Numbered from the stretch's first letter, positions 7,793 through 16,465 are shown. The stretch: 23,917 bases of DNA from Ectocarpus siliculosus (GCA_000310025.1 FN649730.1:1804685-1828601), one strand, 5' to 3'. Made by a program: numbers and translations. Notes: a model not told the origin generated them from the sequence alone.

Positions 7793-10700
7793 CTGAACAA
7801 AGCGGTGTGACGTGTGAAGGGGCGCGCGAGGCGGGGGAAGGAAGTGAGTGCAGTAATAGTGGTCCCGCAAGAATCCCGGAACGGCATTCCGTAAAAATAC
7901 CGAAAAATACGGCAGGTACCAGCCCCTTCATCCGGTATTTTATTGCGGACAACCGGCATCACTCAGAGTATGAAACAACTTGAATATTTGAATATTCCGT
8001 ATGTGTCACGCGATATCACCGGCATTATTCAACCGGCACTATACCGGGACCACTACTCTGTGCTCGTGTGATGCTTGCGTTAGGTAGCCGTTAGGCCGTT
8101 GGGTAGCCGTTAGGACGTTGACTACCTACCCATCCCTATCCAAACACGCCTTCCTTCCCCCGAATTTACCGTCAACATGGCTAGCTGCCTCTCTTGAGGT
8201 TTTCGTCCGACCTCCTCGTACTTTCCCGACTACGATATTCCGCGGATCATTCCAGATCTACTGGTACTTCCACAACCTTTCCCCCTTGCCACCTTGTCAA
8301 CCAGGTCGTGACGGATATTTCCGGCATCTTACCAGACTTGTATGGAGGGCAGTGGAGGGCGGGACATCACCACACCACTTTTTGTCGGCGGATTTGTCTG
8401 CTCATTTTCACAACGAACCGTACTTCACGTATGACCAAAAAATCCCGTTTCTGGAGAGTCTAAAATCGGGACGTATCCATTATTCATATGCTCGATGTCG
8501 ATACTGCTCTTGTGGGATTCACGAAAGCGTCAGTCCTTCTTCGTTTAGCACTACTGTTCAAAAAAAAAAATGCGCTCTCTTCTTGAGTTGCAGCAGCAGC
8601 CACGGGCACGTACGTGCCCACAAACACCATTCGTCAACAACTCCGAAACCTCAACCGCTCTCCCCCCTGCCTGAAACACGACTTGGTTTCAATGTAGCGC
8701 TCGAAAACCACTTGACTTGAACGATGAGGTGCATAACCTAGACCGGAAAAAGTTACCCTTGTTCTCCGCGGCCCCTTGGTCCCCTCTCGCTGCACGCCTC
8801 CTTTCCCGCCGGTTCGGGGGTTTCGGTCTGTCCTTTTCCCTCGCAGCATAGGCCAGCGACAGCCGCCCCTCTTCGTCGACTCCGTTAACCCTGACGTACA
8901 TCTTGTCCCCCACACTCGCGAACTCATTGAGGTTGTCCAGGTACCTGTTTTTTGGGGTGCCGGCCCGTGTACGTGGTAGTCCCCATATACCGCGGTAAAA
9001 ATCGCTTGTCACACTATTTGGCTACCATACTACAAGCTATATATTCCACAAAACTAGTGCAGTGTCCCGACACACCGCGGTAAAAATCGCTTGGAACAGG
9101 ATTTAGCTGTCATCCTCAAAGCTATATATTTCCCAAATCTCAGTAGTGCCGTGTCCCGATATCCGCGGTGATATCTGCCTGTCACTAACACCGCGGTAAG
9201 GTACGGTACGGTATTCCGGGACCACGACTGAACTTCGCGACAGACAACGCCCGCGCTTTAGAACGTCTAGTTTGGGTTGCGGTTGGTGTTCTTAGTTCCT
9301 AGGGTCATGCCGCGAATCACCGCTACATAGGTTTTAGTGCAAGAGGTTTTTTTTTTTTCGGATGTATCAGTATACATTCAGCAGTCGATGCGGACACGCA
9401 TACCTACCTACCGACACGTTAACGCTCGCCTTTACCTGTTCTCCTTCTCGCTGATCGAAGAAATGTGCACCAGGCCATTAGCTTTCGCACCGACATCAAC
9501 GAAGAACCCAAACTCCAATACCTAACAGTGCAGCAGCAGCAGCAGCAGCAGCAGAGAGCGGGAGGCACATTCACGCTGATCACAGCCGGAATAACCAAGA
9601 TGGGGATGGAAGCACGCACCAAAAAAAACACATACACACAAAGGAGGACAGAGGGGATCCGAAACACACGAGAACCGAAAGCAAGACGAACACGTGTCGT
9701 GACAGGACGACGAGCATGCCCGAGAAAGACAAGCACAGGTACCGCAAGGTTGCGAGTCAGCGCACAGGGGTGCGATCACACACCATCATCAGTCTGTCTC
9801 TCCTCTCTCGCATGGCCCAGCACCACCTGTCCTGGGTCTTTGGGCGCCTCATGTTCCTTTCATTCCACTTCTTCTCTTCGGAACGCTTCTCTTCCGGGTT
9901 TCCCGGGCGAGCTCAAACCGCTCCGTGGAAAAACCGCTTGTACGGATTTTTGGGAAGCTCCGCGGAGCGGTTTATCCGAGGGCCAAATTCTCACGGAGCG
10001 GAGCGGTTTTGTCTATCTGGTCACGGAGCGTTTTTTCTGGAGGGAAAGTATCACGGAGCGGAGCGGAGCGGTTAAAACCGCTCTGCTCCGATCTGCTCCG
10101 TGGAAAAAAAACGCTCCGTGAAATACCGTGATTTTTCCCCCATTCACTGTGAAGACTCCAACCCATCCCCTTCGACTGAGGTATTATCTCGAAAGGGCAG
10201 TCTTTCTATTGAGTCTCTGTACTTTATTTAAAAAAAGACCGTTCCGAAAGGTGCAAAGACCGGCGTAAGGAATAAAACGGGATGAAAAAAAAAAATACAA
10301 GGGGATACAGCCGACTAACTCTGTGCCTCTCACCCTCACGGTGCCCCCAAGCATCTCCCCACCCTCCAACTAACTGCCTCTCACCCTCACGATGCCTCCA
10401 AGTATCTCCTCTCCCTCCACCAGATCCCCCGTCTCTTTCCTCCTGGCAAACTTGGACTTCTTCTTCTGTACCTCGTTCTTCATCCGCCTCAGGTCTTCGG
10501 CCGAGACGTTAGGGTCCAGGGTAACGTGGAACCTACCGTTACCGGGAAATGTTTCCTTGACGAACACTTTCACCCTGTCCCCTGCGAACAAAGCGGGGTA
10601 GACCATATCGGCGGCGTTGGTACGTTGGCAACGCATCTGGACCGTTTTAATTGGTTCTTTCCTTTAGACGAACACCTTTTTGCTGTCCCCTGTCCCCTGC

Positions 10701-13700
10701 GAAAAAAAGTGGGGTAGACCACATCGGCGGTGTTGGTATGTTGGCAATGCATCTCGACCATTTCAATTCGTTCTTTCAATTAGACGAACACCTTTTTGCT
10801 GTCCCCTGCGACAAAAAGAGGGTTGAACCATACCGGCGGTGTTAGTGTGTTTGAAATATACTATCATTCTTTCGCTTCTCTCCTTGACGAACACCTTTGT
10901 CCTGCCCCTTGCGACAACAGCGGGTTAGACCATACCGGCGGTGTGTTGGTGTGTCAGTATTTTACTACCATCTTTTTCGCGTCTTTCCTTTAAACGAACA
11001 CCTTCATCCTGCTCCCTGTGAGAAAAAAGGGGTAGACCATATCGGCGGTGTTGGGCGTGTTTGCAATTTACTTGGACCACTTTTTTCGTTTCTTCCCTAT
11101 AACGAGCACCTTCATCCTGTCCCTGTATCCTGTCCCTTGCGAAAAAGGCGGAGTAAACGTATCGGCGGTGCTGTGCTTCCAATTTTCTCCCTCAGTTTTC
11201 GTTATTTCCTTACAAAGAGCACATTCGTCCTGTTCCCTGCGAACAAATCGGGTTAGCGTAGCGGCGAAATATGTATGTGTGGTTCCTGCTGGTCTCTTTT
11301 GAGACACGGCGAGAACAACCGAGAAAAAGCGGGTTCACAAATCATCGGCGTTGTTAGTGTGCCTGTCATGTACTACCCTGTTTTTTCGCCTTCTTATTTC
11401 CCTCCATTGAGACATGCCGAGAACAGCACCAGAGAGACGTCGAGTCGCGGTCCAAGACGACGAAGGGTGTTCACGAACACCGGACGGACCTCCTCGAATG
11501 CGCTTGCTTCATCTGGCACCCCTATCCGCTACAAGATGGAGATGTGCGGTCCGGGACTAACAAAAGGGCAAGAAGGTTGATAAAAAAAAAATAGAAGTAC
11601 GCCCTTGACTCTGTTTTTTTACATCAGATTGCGCCCGCACTCAAGAACCTCTATGAACAGTTTCGGCCCAGGCTGAGGTTCTTACCGTATACGACACAAG
11701 ATAACACACCCCCTGGCCCGATTTTCAAAGCTCGATTTCTCAACAGCAATAAGAGTGGGGGTGCCGAAAACGGCGGGGCTGAAGCCGTCTCGTCAAGAGC
11801 TCTCCGAAAACGAATCGTTTCGTTTGTGCATCCTCTTCGTCGTGGAGTAATCGAGCTCTGAAAAATGGGCCCAGCGGGTGTGTTATCTTGTGTCGTATAC
11901 GGTAGTTCCTATAATAGGATCGTGCTACGAATGGTCGCTGTATAGGTTTTAGTGTAGGGGTTCTTGATCGAGAACTAACAAATGGTGCTCAAGTTCTGAA
12001 CTTTTGATTTTTTTTAAGGCTCGACTTCCTTACTCCTGGGTTCTTGAGTGCGAGTGCGTTCTGCATCGACCAACAACGATGAAACCACATGTATCACGCG
12101 TTGATTTCGGAAGGAAAACCAAGCACCCGAAGACCGCGGCGGCAACGACAGGACGCAATTCTCCTGCAGGAACACCAACCACAACGACGACGACGACAAC
12201 AACATGAACATGAACATGAACATGAACATGAACACCAACACCTTCGACAACAGCCTAAAACAACAGCAGCACCCAGAAACGACTCTCGCTCTCTAAAACA
12301 GTAACAACGACAGCACCAACAGCAGCAGCACCAGCACCCAGAGACTGCCACCCTCTGGAACAACGACAACAGCAACAACAACAGCAACAACAACAACAAC
12401 AGATTCCAGAAATTCTCACCCTCTGAAATAATGTTAGTCTGGTCCTGGGTCTTGACGAGCTGCGCCGAGAGCGCAGCGTCCTCCGGGACGTCGTCCTTCC
12501 CCAAGAACCCGTCCACCTCCTCCATTACCATGGGTTTACCGTCCCGGCGTTTTCGCCGTGTGGGTCGGCCGACGCCGCACTGGACGAACGCCGCGAATTG
12601 AGTAACCGTCTTGACGACGCCTTCCAGACAACAAACAAAAGAAATATATGGATTCGTTGCGACACAAGAAAAAAACAGACATATTCAACTGCCTCACTGC
12701 TGTTGTTTGCCGCATCCTTTCGATGCTGACGAGGGGAAGGGGAGAGAGAAAGAGAGAGAGAGAGGGAGAGAGAGAGAGAGGGAGAGAGAGAGAGAGATGG
12801 GTTCGTCGCGATAGGAGAAAGAAAAATGAACAAGATAGGGGAATGGGTTCGTTGCGATACATCTCAGAAAAACAAACAAGAGACAGCGAGAGACACAGAG
12901 AGAGACAGAGAAATAAGGCGACAAGAACGTAGACGTCAACAAACGCAGAAGCGTAGGCGGCGATTAATACCACCCCCCGCTAGTGCTGTCAACACGAAAG
13001 TAGCAGCAAGCACGGCAAGAAATGACGGCTTGGCTTCCAATTTTTTTCAGAGGGCAGCCATCGTGGGGCCATTGGTCTACCGCAGGTTGCATAACATATC
13101 GCACACACCTCTGGAGCGAGTTCTAACGCCCGGTTCCTGCACGACATTGAAGACGCCAAACTCAAACGCTACGTCTTCGGACAGCTCTCCACGAAACGGT
13201 TCCAACGCCGCCGCCACTTTCGGCGCCGTCACTGTATTGGCTGCAGAGCAATCGAGCTCTGAAAATCGGTCCAGGGTGTGTGTGTGAATTCTTGTGCAAC
13301 CTACGGTAGCTTGGCATCAAATCAGAAAATGAGCCTCGACCGAAGTTTCTGATCTCCGGCCGCCCACTGCTGTACGACAGCGGCCTTGCTTGGCCGACGA
13401 CCAACTAGGTCTGCTTTCCTCATCGCTCACCGGTGAGCTCCTCGCCGTGCTTGAGGTCCGCGAGCGGCTTCAGGGTTGAGGTGTCAACGATGGGAGCGAG
13501 GGGCTTGGGGGCACGAAGGGATACTTCTAACCGTCCCTCAGCCTCGATCACCTGCTCGCGATTTTTTTTCGTTTTCAAGATCAAGGGCGGGGGTACTCAT
13601 AGTCGTGCATGCCTTAGTCGTTAGACCATTGACCTCGCATCCCTACAAAGCCGGGACGGACCAAGGGCGGGTGGGGGTTACTCATGCTTTGCATGCCTTA

Positions 13701-15688
13701 GCTGCTAGACCACGCGTCCTCGAGAGGACGGAGCATTGTTCCCACAGGACAGATCACCGATGACCAATGGTTCCTTCCTACTTTGCCAAAGGTGGGGGGG
13801 GGGGGGCTCAGGGGAATGGGCCCGGGCCTGGGGGGGGCAACCAGGTGGCCCCTGTAAAATGTTTTTTTTCTCACTGGCTGCTGTCGGCCTTCATGGTGAT
13901 ACCCTGGTTTTCGGCCTATAACCTCTTTCTTATGCAAACCTGTACTTTAACCCATTTTCTAAAAAAAAATTGGGCCCAAAACTAACCTTGGGAACTATCG
14001 TGCGTGCCCCAAAAACTTTTTTCGTGCTTTCCACCCCTGGGGTTGGGGTGGGAAAAAAAACCCTAGGTTTCATAAAATATCACACCCCCTGGACCGATTT
14101 TCATAACTCGACTACTCCCCGACAAAAAAGATGCCAAAACCGAAGTATGCATTTTCGGAAATGCTCTCGACGAGACGGTTCCAACCCCGCCATTTTCGGC
14201 ACCGTCACTGCTTTCCAGGCGGTGTGATATCTGATGCAACCTACGGTACTCCGATACGCCCCCTCAAGGTTGCGTGGCAGTTTGGAGCCCTACATCGTCG
14301 TGTGTGCTGTAGCCCTATATTGTTGCTGGCGAAGCTACAGGCCTGCCGATCGCAGCAGCACTCTACAAACCGTCCTGCTCCAAGGGTAACAAGCTCCCAA
14401 CGGCAGGCCGGCAAATCAACTACCGCCACCGCCTACAAGATACGATAGGACCAGCGTCGCGAGGATTTGATTGTTAATCTATGAAATAGAGAGGGGGGAT
14501 TCGTATCTCCATCCCTAACCCTAGCCCTTCACACCACCCCGTAACCCTGTTAAGCTTAAATTTCTTGCGAAGGCTAACGATTTGACGACAACGGCATCAC
14601 ATCCACGGGGTACCTTGCTGACGTAGACGGTGACTGGCTTGTCGACCGCCACCTTCTTCGGCTTGAGCCCCTTCTCCTTGTTCAGCCGGATCATGCCGTC
14701 CACGTGCGAGAACTTGCCCCCCTTGGCGCGCCGCATCACCCCGACTCTCACCCACGCCTTCTTGCCGCTTGTCCCGTCCAGCTCGGTCACCACCACGCCC
14801 TTTAACCTCTCGCCCACCTGAGCGAGGCCGGCACGACGACAAGAATCAGGGTCCGATGAAACGGTAGTACGCATCGTAGGTTGCTGCCTGCCCATGAAGC
14901 GAGCCTTCGGCAGGATCTGATCCTTCAGCGTACATGGAGGCTTAAAACAGACTCAAGGTAGGACTCGTGTCCAGCAGGTTTCTTTCTCCACTCACTCATG
15001 TTGCAGGACAGACTTCAACACATCCCTTCGACTCTACTGTACCACCAGGTATTTTCTCGATCAATCAATGAGTGTGGGTAGGTTTCCTACGGATCTGGGG
15101 AAGAATGGAATGTTCTGATTGGGCAAGATTTTCACCGGACCTTTTCCTTCTAGAAGGTGTACCCCTTCTATTTAGCTACTTGAAAAGTTTGCTACCACGG
15201 AAGGTGTCCGCGTCGGTTGAACCAGTCGGACAATAGAAGGTACTGAGCGGAGACCGGAGCGGTTTTTGATGTGAAGACAACAACAACAACAACCCACGCC
15301 GATTCGTCCAACCATACGCTAGCACAGCCTCGATAGAAAGTCGGTGTGCAGTGTTACCACCCCCCTCGCTCTCGATGCCTGTCCCGCTCGCCGCGTGTAC
15401 CAAGCACCGTGAGATCCATGCGCCTCATGTTTGGCGAATCATAGGGTTTACTACACCCCAAATGTTTCTTGGTTGATATCGCAACAAGGAAGCGCATCAC
15501 ACCACGAATACTGTACACCTAACCGCCGATTAGCTGCCCCCGTATGTACTACTCCTGCTGGGGAGCAAAGTGAACCAACGCAGCGCGGTCACTCGGTCAT
15601 TGCAGTACCCGCATACCTCCAAGTTCTCGAGCAGACGGGGCGGCTCTCGCTTCGCTTTCTTCTGCCCAACCGCCGGCACCGACGACAT
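7659..15688 (-). CDS. Gene 2: three-repeat S1 RNA-binding protein, 8 exons, ~400 aa
   Basis: The exons, in coding order, are 15688-15617, 14817-14614, 13551-13431, 12620-12420, 10581-10385, 9521-9436, 8944-8757 and 7792-7659. All introns are GT-AG with phases 0, 0, 1, 1, 0, 2 and 1, and the total is 1,203 nt including TAG. S1 repeat 1 covers about residues 22-105 (LENLEVGERLKGVVV to AEGRLEVSLR), repeat 2 about 123-222 with a basic insert, and repeat 3 about 251-328 (FGFFVDVGAKANGLVHIS and VGDKMYVRVNGVDEEGRLSL). A basic linker (NRRERRRAA) and an acidic tail ending EFDIFEDM follow. S1 domains are OB folds that bind RNA in ribosomal protein S1, organelle translation factors and rRNA processing factors; which role applies here is not shown. 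The start is uncertain: the frame is open to an ATG at 15847 (453 aa), which would add a hydrophobic/Arg-rich, possibly organelle-targeting, leader. Confidence 0.85.
7793..8756 (-). other. Gene 2 intron 7
   Basis: GT-AG, 964 bp, with donor AACAAGG|GTAACT. It contains an inverted-repeat element (7857-8055) and short GTTAGGTAGCCG repeats (about 8082-8120). The long plus-strand ORF at 8118-8720 has no support as a gene. Confidence 0.6.
7857..8055. mobile_element. Inverted-repeat element with TAGTGGTCCCG ends
   Basis: The left end TAGTGGTCCCG and right end CGGGACCACTA are perfect inverted repeats, 199 bp overall. The interior carries ACCGGCATTATTCAACCGGC, like the GTGCCGG family. A solo end (TTCCGGGACCACGA) lies near 9212-9226. 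Confidence 0.75.
8757..8944 (-). CDS. Gene 2 exon 7 (end of third S1 repeat, basic linker)
   Basis: The acceptor is AAAAAACAG|G. It reads YLDNLNEFASVGDKMYVRV then NGVDEEGRLSLAYA, the classic second half of an S1 domain, and then a Lys/Arg/Pro-rich linker. It joins exon 6 with a split Arg codon, giving SEKENRYLDNL. Confidence 0.9.
8945..9435 (-). other. Gene 2 intron 6 with repeats
   Basis: GT-AG, 491 bp. It contains an ~87-bp tandem repeat (ACCGCGGTAAAAATCGCTTG at about 8988 and 9076, with decayed units to about 9205). It also has a truncated copy of the ~200-bp inverted-repeat family (9247-9346). Confidence 0.6.
9247..9346. mobile_element. Truncated copy of the ~200-bp inverted-repeat family (empty site for the MITE)
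   Basis: It shares CGCCCGC...TTAGAACGTCT at its left end and ATAGGTTTTAGTGCAAG further in with the copies at 11631-12058 and 17439-17638. At 9287-9300 it reads GTGTTCTTAGTTCCT without the MITE that interrupts the 11.7-kb copy. Confidence 0.65.
9436..9521 (-). CDS. Gene 2 exon 6 (core of third S1 repeat)
   Basis: It has 28 codons plus two bases: VLEFGFFVDVGAKANGLVHI then SSISEKEN. This is the textbook S1 core (GxFVDxG...GLVHIS). The acceptor is CACTGTTAG|GTA and the donor AACAG|GTAAAG. The intron end just before it is a CTG run, seen as CAG 9531-9555 on the plus strand. Confidence 0.9.
9531..9555. repeat. CAG/CTG microsatellite at a 3' splice site
   Basis: Eight CAG units on the plus strand read as CTG repeats ending nine bases before the exon 6 boundary on the coding strand. 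Confidence 0.95.
9890..10135. repeat. CGGAGCGG-rich inverted-repeat segment
   Basis: It holds many copies of CACGGAGCG(GAGCGG)TTTT and their inverse CCGCTCCGTGGAAAA. A strong palindrome lies at about 10051-10102 (GGAGCGGTTAAAACCGCTC core). Repeated subterminal motifs in both orientations are typical of some nonautonomous DNA transposons; the family is not identified. A short relative lies at about 15243-15271. Confidence 0.6.
10324..10391. repeat. 51-bp tandem duplication over the exon 5 donor
   Basis: TGCCTCTCACCCTCACG occurs at 10324 and 10375. On the coding strand both read CGTGAGGGTGAGAGGCA, that is, exon end plus 5' splice site. Confidence 0.9.
10385..10581 (-). CDS. Gene 2 exon 5 (end of S1 repeat 2, start of repeat 3)
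   Basis: The acceptor is TTTGTTCGCAG|GG and the donor GTGAGG|GTGAGA. It completes a Gly codon, then has 65 codons: DRVKVFVKETFPGNGRFHVT closes S1 repeat 2, a Lys-rich linker follows (QKKKSKFARRKE), and GDLVEGEEILGGIVR opens repeat 3. Its first ~26 bases and its last ~20 bases each have tandem copies in the neighbouring introns. Confidence 0.9.
10553..11420. repeat. ~108-bp array of duplicated 3' splice site plus exon start
   Basis: CGAACAC-type unit starts fall at 10561 (in exon 5), 10669, 10785, 10888, 10995, 11103 and 11215, with decayed traces to about 11420. Spacings are 103-116 bp. On the coding strand each unit holds an ATGG/GGTCTACCCC-like intron end, a CGCAG or CGCAAG acceptor, and a relative of GGGACAGGGTGAAAGTGTTC. 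Confidence 0.9.
11631..12058. mobile_element. ~200-bp inverted-repeat element interrupted by a MITE
   Basis: The terminal inverted repeats are CGCACTCAAGAACC (11636-11649) and GGTTCTTGAGTGCG (12039-12052). Without the 11685-11902 insertion it matches the uninterrupted relatives at 17439-17638 and 9247-9346. Confidence 0.8.
11685..11902. mobile_element. MITE, 218 bp, nested, TA target duplication
   Basis: It begins CCGTATACGACACAAGATAA and ends with the inverse, and is flanked by TA at 11683-11684 and 11903-11904. The long terminal inverted repeats include the CAAAGCTCGATT / AATCGAGCTCTG segments. A TA duplication points to a Tc1/mariner-like transposase acting in trans (inference). Confidence 0.88.
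12202..12232. repeat. ACATGA hexanucleotide repeat
   Basis: Five tandem ACATGA units within gene 2 intron 4, next to CAA/CAG-rich sequence. Confidence 0.9.
12420..12620 (-). CDS. Gene 2 exon 4 (second S1 repeat)
   Basis: The acceptor is GTCTGGAAG|GC. It reads VVKTVTQFAAFVQCGVGR, a basic insert (TRRKRRDGK), then VDGFLGKDDVPEDAALSAQL and the start of the closing strand. Joined to exon 3 it gives HGEELTGVVKTVTQFAAFV, an S1 opening that only appears after splicing. Confidence 0.88.
12734..12799. repeat. GA microsatellite
   Basis: An interrupted (GA)n run with occasional GG, within gene 2 intron 3. Confidence 0.95.
13080..13306. mobile_element. MITE copy in gene 2 intron 3
   Basis: Flanked by TA (13078-13079 and 13307-13308). 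The left end is CCGCAGGTTGCATAACATAT and the right end CTTGTGCAACCTACGG. Inner GAGCTCTGAAAATCGGTCC matches the other copies. Confidence 0.82.
13431..13551 (-). CDS. Gene 2 exon 3 (end of first S1 repeat, linker)
   Basis: The acceptor is GCGAGCAG|GTG and the donor CTCACCG|GTGAGC. It has 40 codons plus one base: VIEAEGRLEVSLRAPKP closes S1 repeat 1 (VYVSK from exon 2 precedes it), and LKPLADLKHGEELT opens repeat 2. Confidence 0.88.
13585..13800 (+). mobile_element. Composite TGCATGCC element, copy A
   Basis: Two related modules lie in a row. The first has GTGCATGCCTTAGTCGTTAG, ACCATTGACCTCGC and AAAGCCGGGACGGA. The second has TTGCATGCCTTAGCTGCTAG and CGCGTCCTCGAGAGGACGGAGC. GATCACCGATGACCAATGG and CTACTTTGCCAAAGGTGG follow. 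The same order occurs inverted at 20938-21145. Confidence 0.75.
14062..14246. mobile_element. MITE copy in gene 2 intron 2 (decayed left end)
   Basis: The left end is decayed (TTTCATAAAATATCACACC then CCCTGGACCGATTTTCATAA). The right end GATGCAACCTACGG is followed by TA. Confidence 0.75.
14614..14817 (-). CDS. Gene 2 exon 2 (first S1 repeat)
   Basis: 68 codons, phase 0 at both ends. It reads VGERLKGVVVTELDG, then SHVDGMIRLNKEKG and VDKPVTVYVSK. Acceptor CCTCGCTCAG|GTG; donor AGCAAG|GTACCC. The frame stays open 5' of the acceptor with an ATG at 14895, but joining to exon 1 restores the usual S1 opening (LENLEVGERLKG), so I prefer the spliced form. Confidence 0.87.
14818..15616 (-). other. Gene 2 intron 1
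   Basis: GT-AG, 799 bp, donor TTGGAG|GTATGC. It has a GGAGCGG fragment (about 15243-15271) and a short CAA run (about 15279-15294). No other coding segment is seen. Confidence 0.65.
15617..15688 (-). CDS. Gene 2 exon 1 (N-terminus; may extend to 15847)
   Basis: From ATG 15688-15686 it reads MSSVPAVGQKKAKREPPRLL then ENLE, and ends at donor GAG|GTATGC in phase 0. The same frame is open to an ATG at 15847, which would add 53 residues rich in Leu, Cys, Arg and Ser that could be a targeting leader. A 3' splice site (GCGGCCAG) upstream of the inner ATG is also possible, so the true 5' end is open. Confidence 0.65.
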
Positions 15689-15847
15689 CGTTGCGGAGAG
15701 CCTCTGGCCGCGAGGAAGTGGCGAGCGCTGGACCAGTCGAGGGCATGGAAGACAACCAACACCGCGACTGCTGTGCAAGAACGAACCGCATGGGTCCAAC
15801 AGCAAGCAGAGAGAGAGGACAAAGCGTGGCCGGAGGTCTGTCGTCAT

Positions 15848-16465
15848 GTTTCTCTCCAGGAAGGTGTGCTTGCCTATTGCTTCTCGCTCTCAAGGAGCTC
15901 TCTCTCTCTTCACCCCACAAGAATAGGGGGGCCAGTGATTTCGTCGGCAGAAACACGATAATCGCGCTACCCACCACACACACTTCTGGCTGTTGTGGGC
16001 CTGACACGCACTTGTGTGCGGTGGAGGTCCAGTGTGCAGTGTATCGCTGCCGACCAACATCAAGGGGGTTCCGACAATCAAATGATTGTTGGTTACGCCG
16101 CATGCACATACCCGTACAGTAGTTGGTTCCTTGTGCACCCATGGGCCCCCGCCGGTTGACTTCTGTCATTGATGTGCGTCGAGCTTCACCCACGCAACAT
16201 CAACAGGCAGGGCGCGGCTACTCCGTGCCTCTAGCCCGAGTGATTTGGGTGTGTTGCCTGCCTGGCTTCCTCCCGATTCAGCCAGAACAAGTCTGGAAAG
16301 TGTGTTGCACACACGCACCCTAGATCTAAAGAGCAAAATAGGTTCAGTGTGGGGAGTGCAAGTGCGTTGCAGCAACAACCACCGCGGGATACCAAGCACG
16401 CGCTGCTGCCAAAACCAAGACACACCGTCAGCAAGTGACGTCTTTTCTACGGGCTGGGCCGCACG
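15848..16465. promoter_or_regulatory. Head-to-head intergenic region of genes 2 and 3
   Basis: A ~620-bp gap (778 bp if gene 2 starts at 15688) between divergent starts. It probably holds both 5' UTRs and promoters. CT-rich (about 15895-15912) and CA-rich tracts occur. I saw no convincing TATA box. ORFs on both strands here overlap each other and look like shadows. Confidence 0.4.

Larger units (their letters stand above)
9522..10384 (-). other. Gene 2 intron 5
   Basis: GT-AG, 863 bp. It contains a duplicate of the exon 5 donor region (about 10324-10340), a CGGAGCGG-rich palindromic segment (9890-10135), and a CTG microsatellite serving as the pyrimidine tract (9531-9555). Confidence 0.7.
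10582..12419 (-). other. Gene 2 intron 4 (1,838 bp, longest)
   Basis: GT-AG with donor CAGAGG|GTGAGA. It is built mostly of repeats: the splice-site array (to about 11420), a nested pair of elements (11631-12058), an ACATGA hexamer run (about 12202-12232) and CAA/CAG runs (about 12306-12402). Confidence 0.75.
12621..13430 (-). other. Gene 2 intron 3
   Basis: GT-AG, 810 bp. It contains a GA microsatellite (about 12734-12799) and a full MITE copy (13080-13306). The Ser/Leu-rich ORFs here come from the GA repeat. Confidence 0.7.
13552..14613 (-). other. Gene 2 intron 2
   Basis: GT-AG, 1,062 bp. It contains the composite TGCATGCC element (about 13585-13800), poly-G runs, and a MITE copy (14062-14246). 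Confidence 0.7.

Noticed and set aside
8118-8720. 200-residue plus-strand ORF
   Set aside because: Lies antisense inside intron 7 of gene 2, with no recognisable motif and no splice support.
12525-12973. Serine/leucine-rich minus-strand ORFs
   Set aside because: Reverse reading of the GA microsatellite within an intron.
14818-14895. Alternative start of the S1 gene at ATG 14895, with no upstream exon
   Set aside because: Splicing to the exon ending at 15617 is in phase and restores LENLEVGERLKG, the usual S1 opening; the ATG stays possible as an internal start.
15431-15961. 176-residue plus-strand ORF and a 198-residue minus-strand ORF overlapping it
   Set aside because: They overlap each other and the exon 1 region in other frames; composition is not protein-like and no splice partners are seen.
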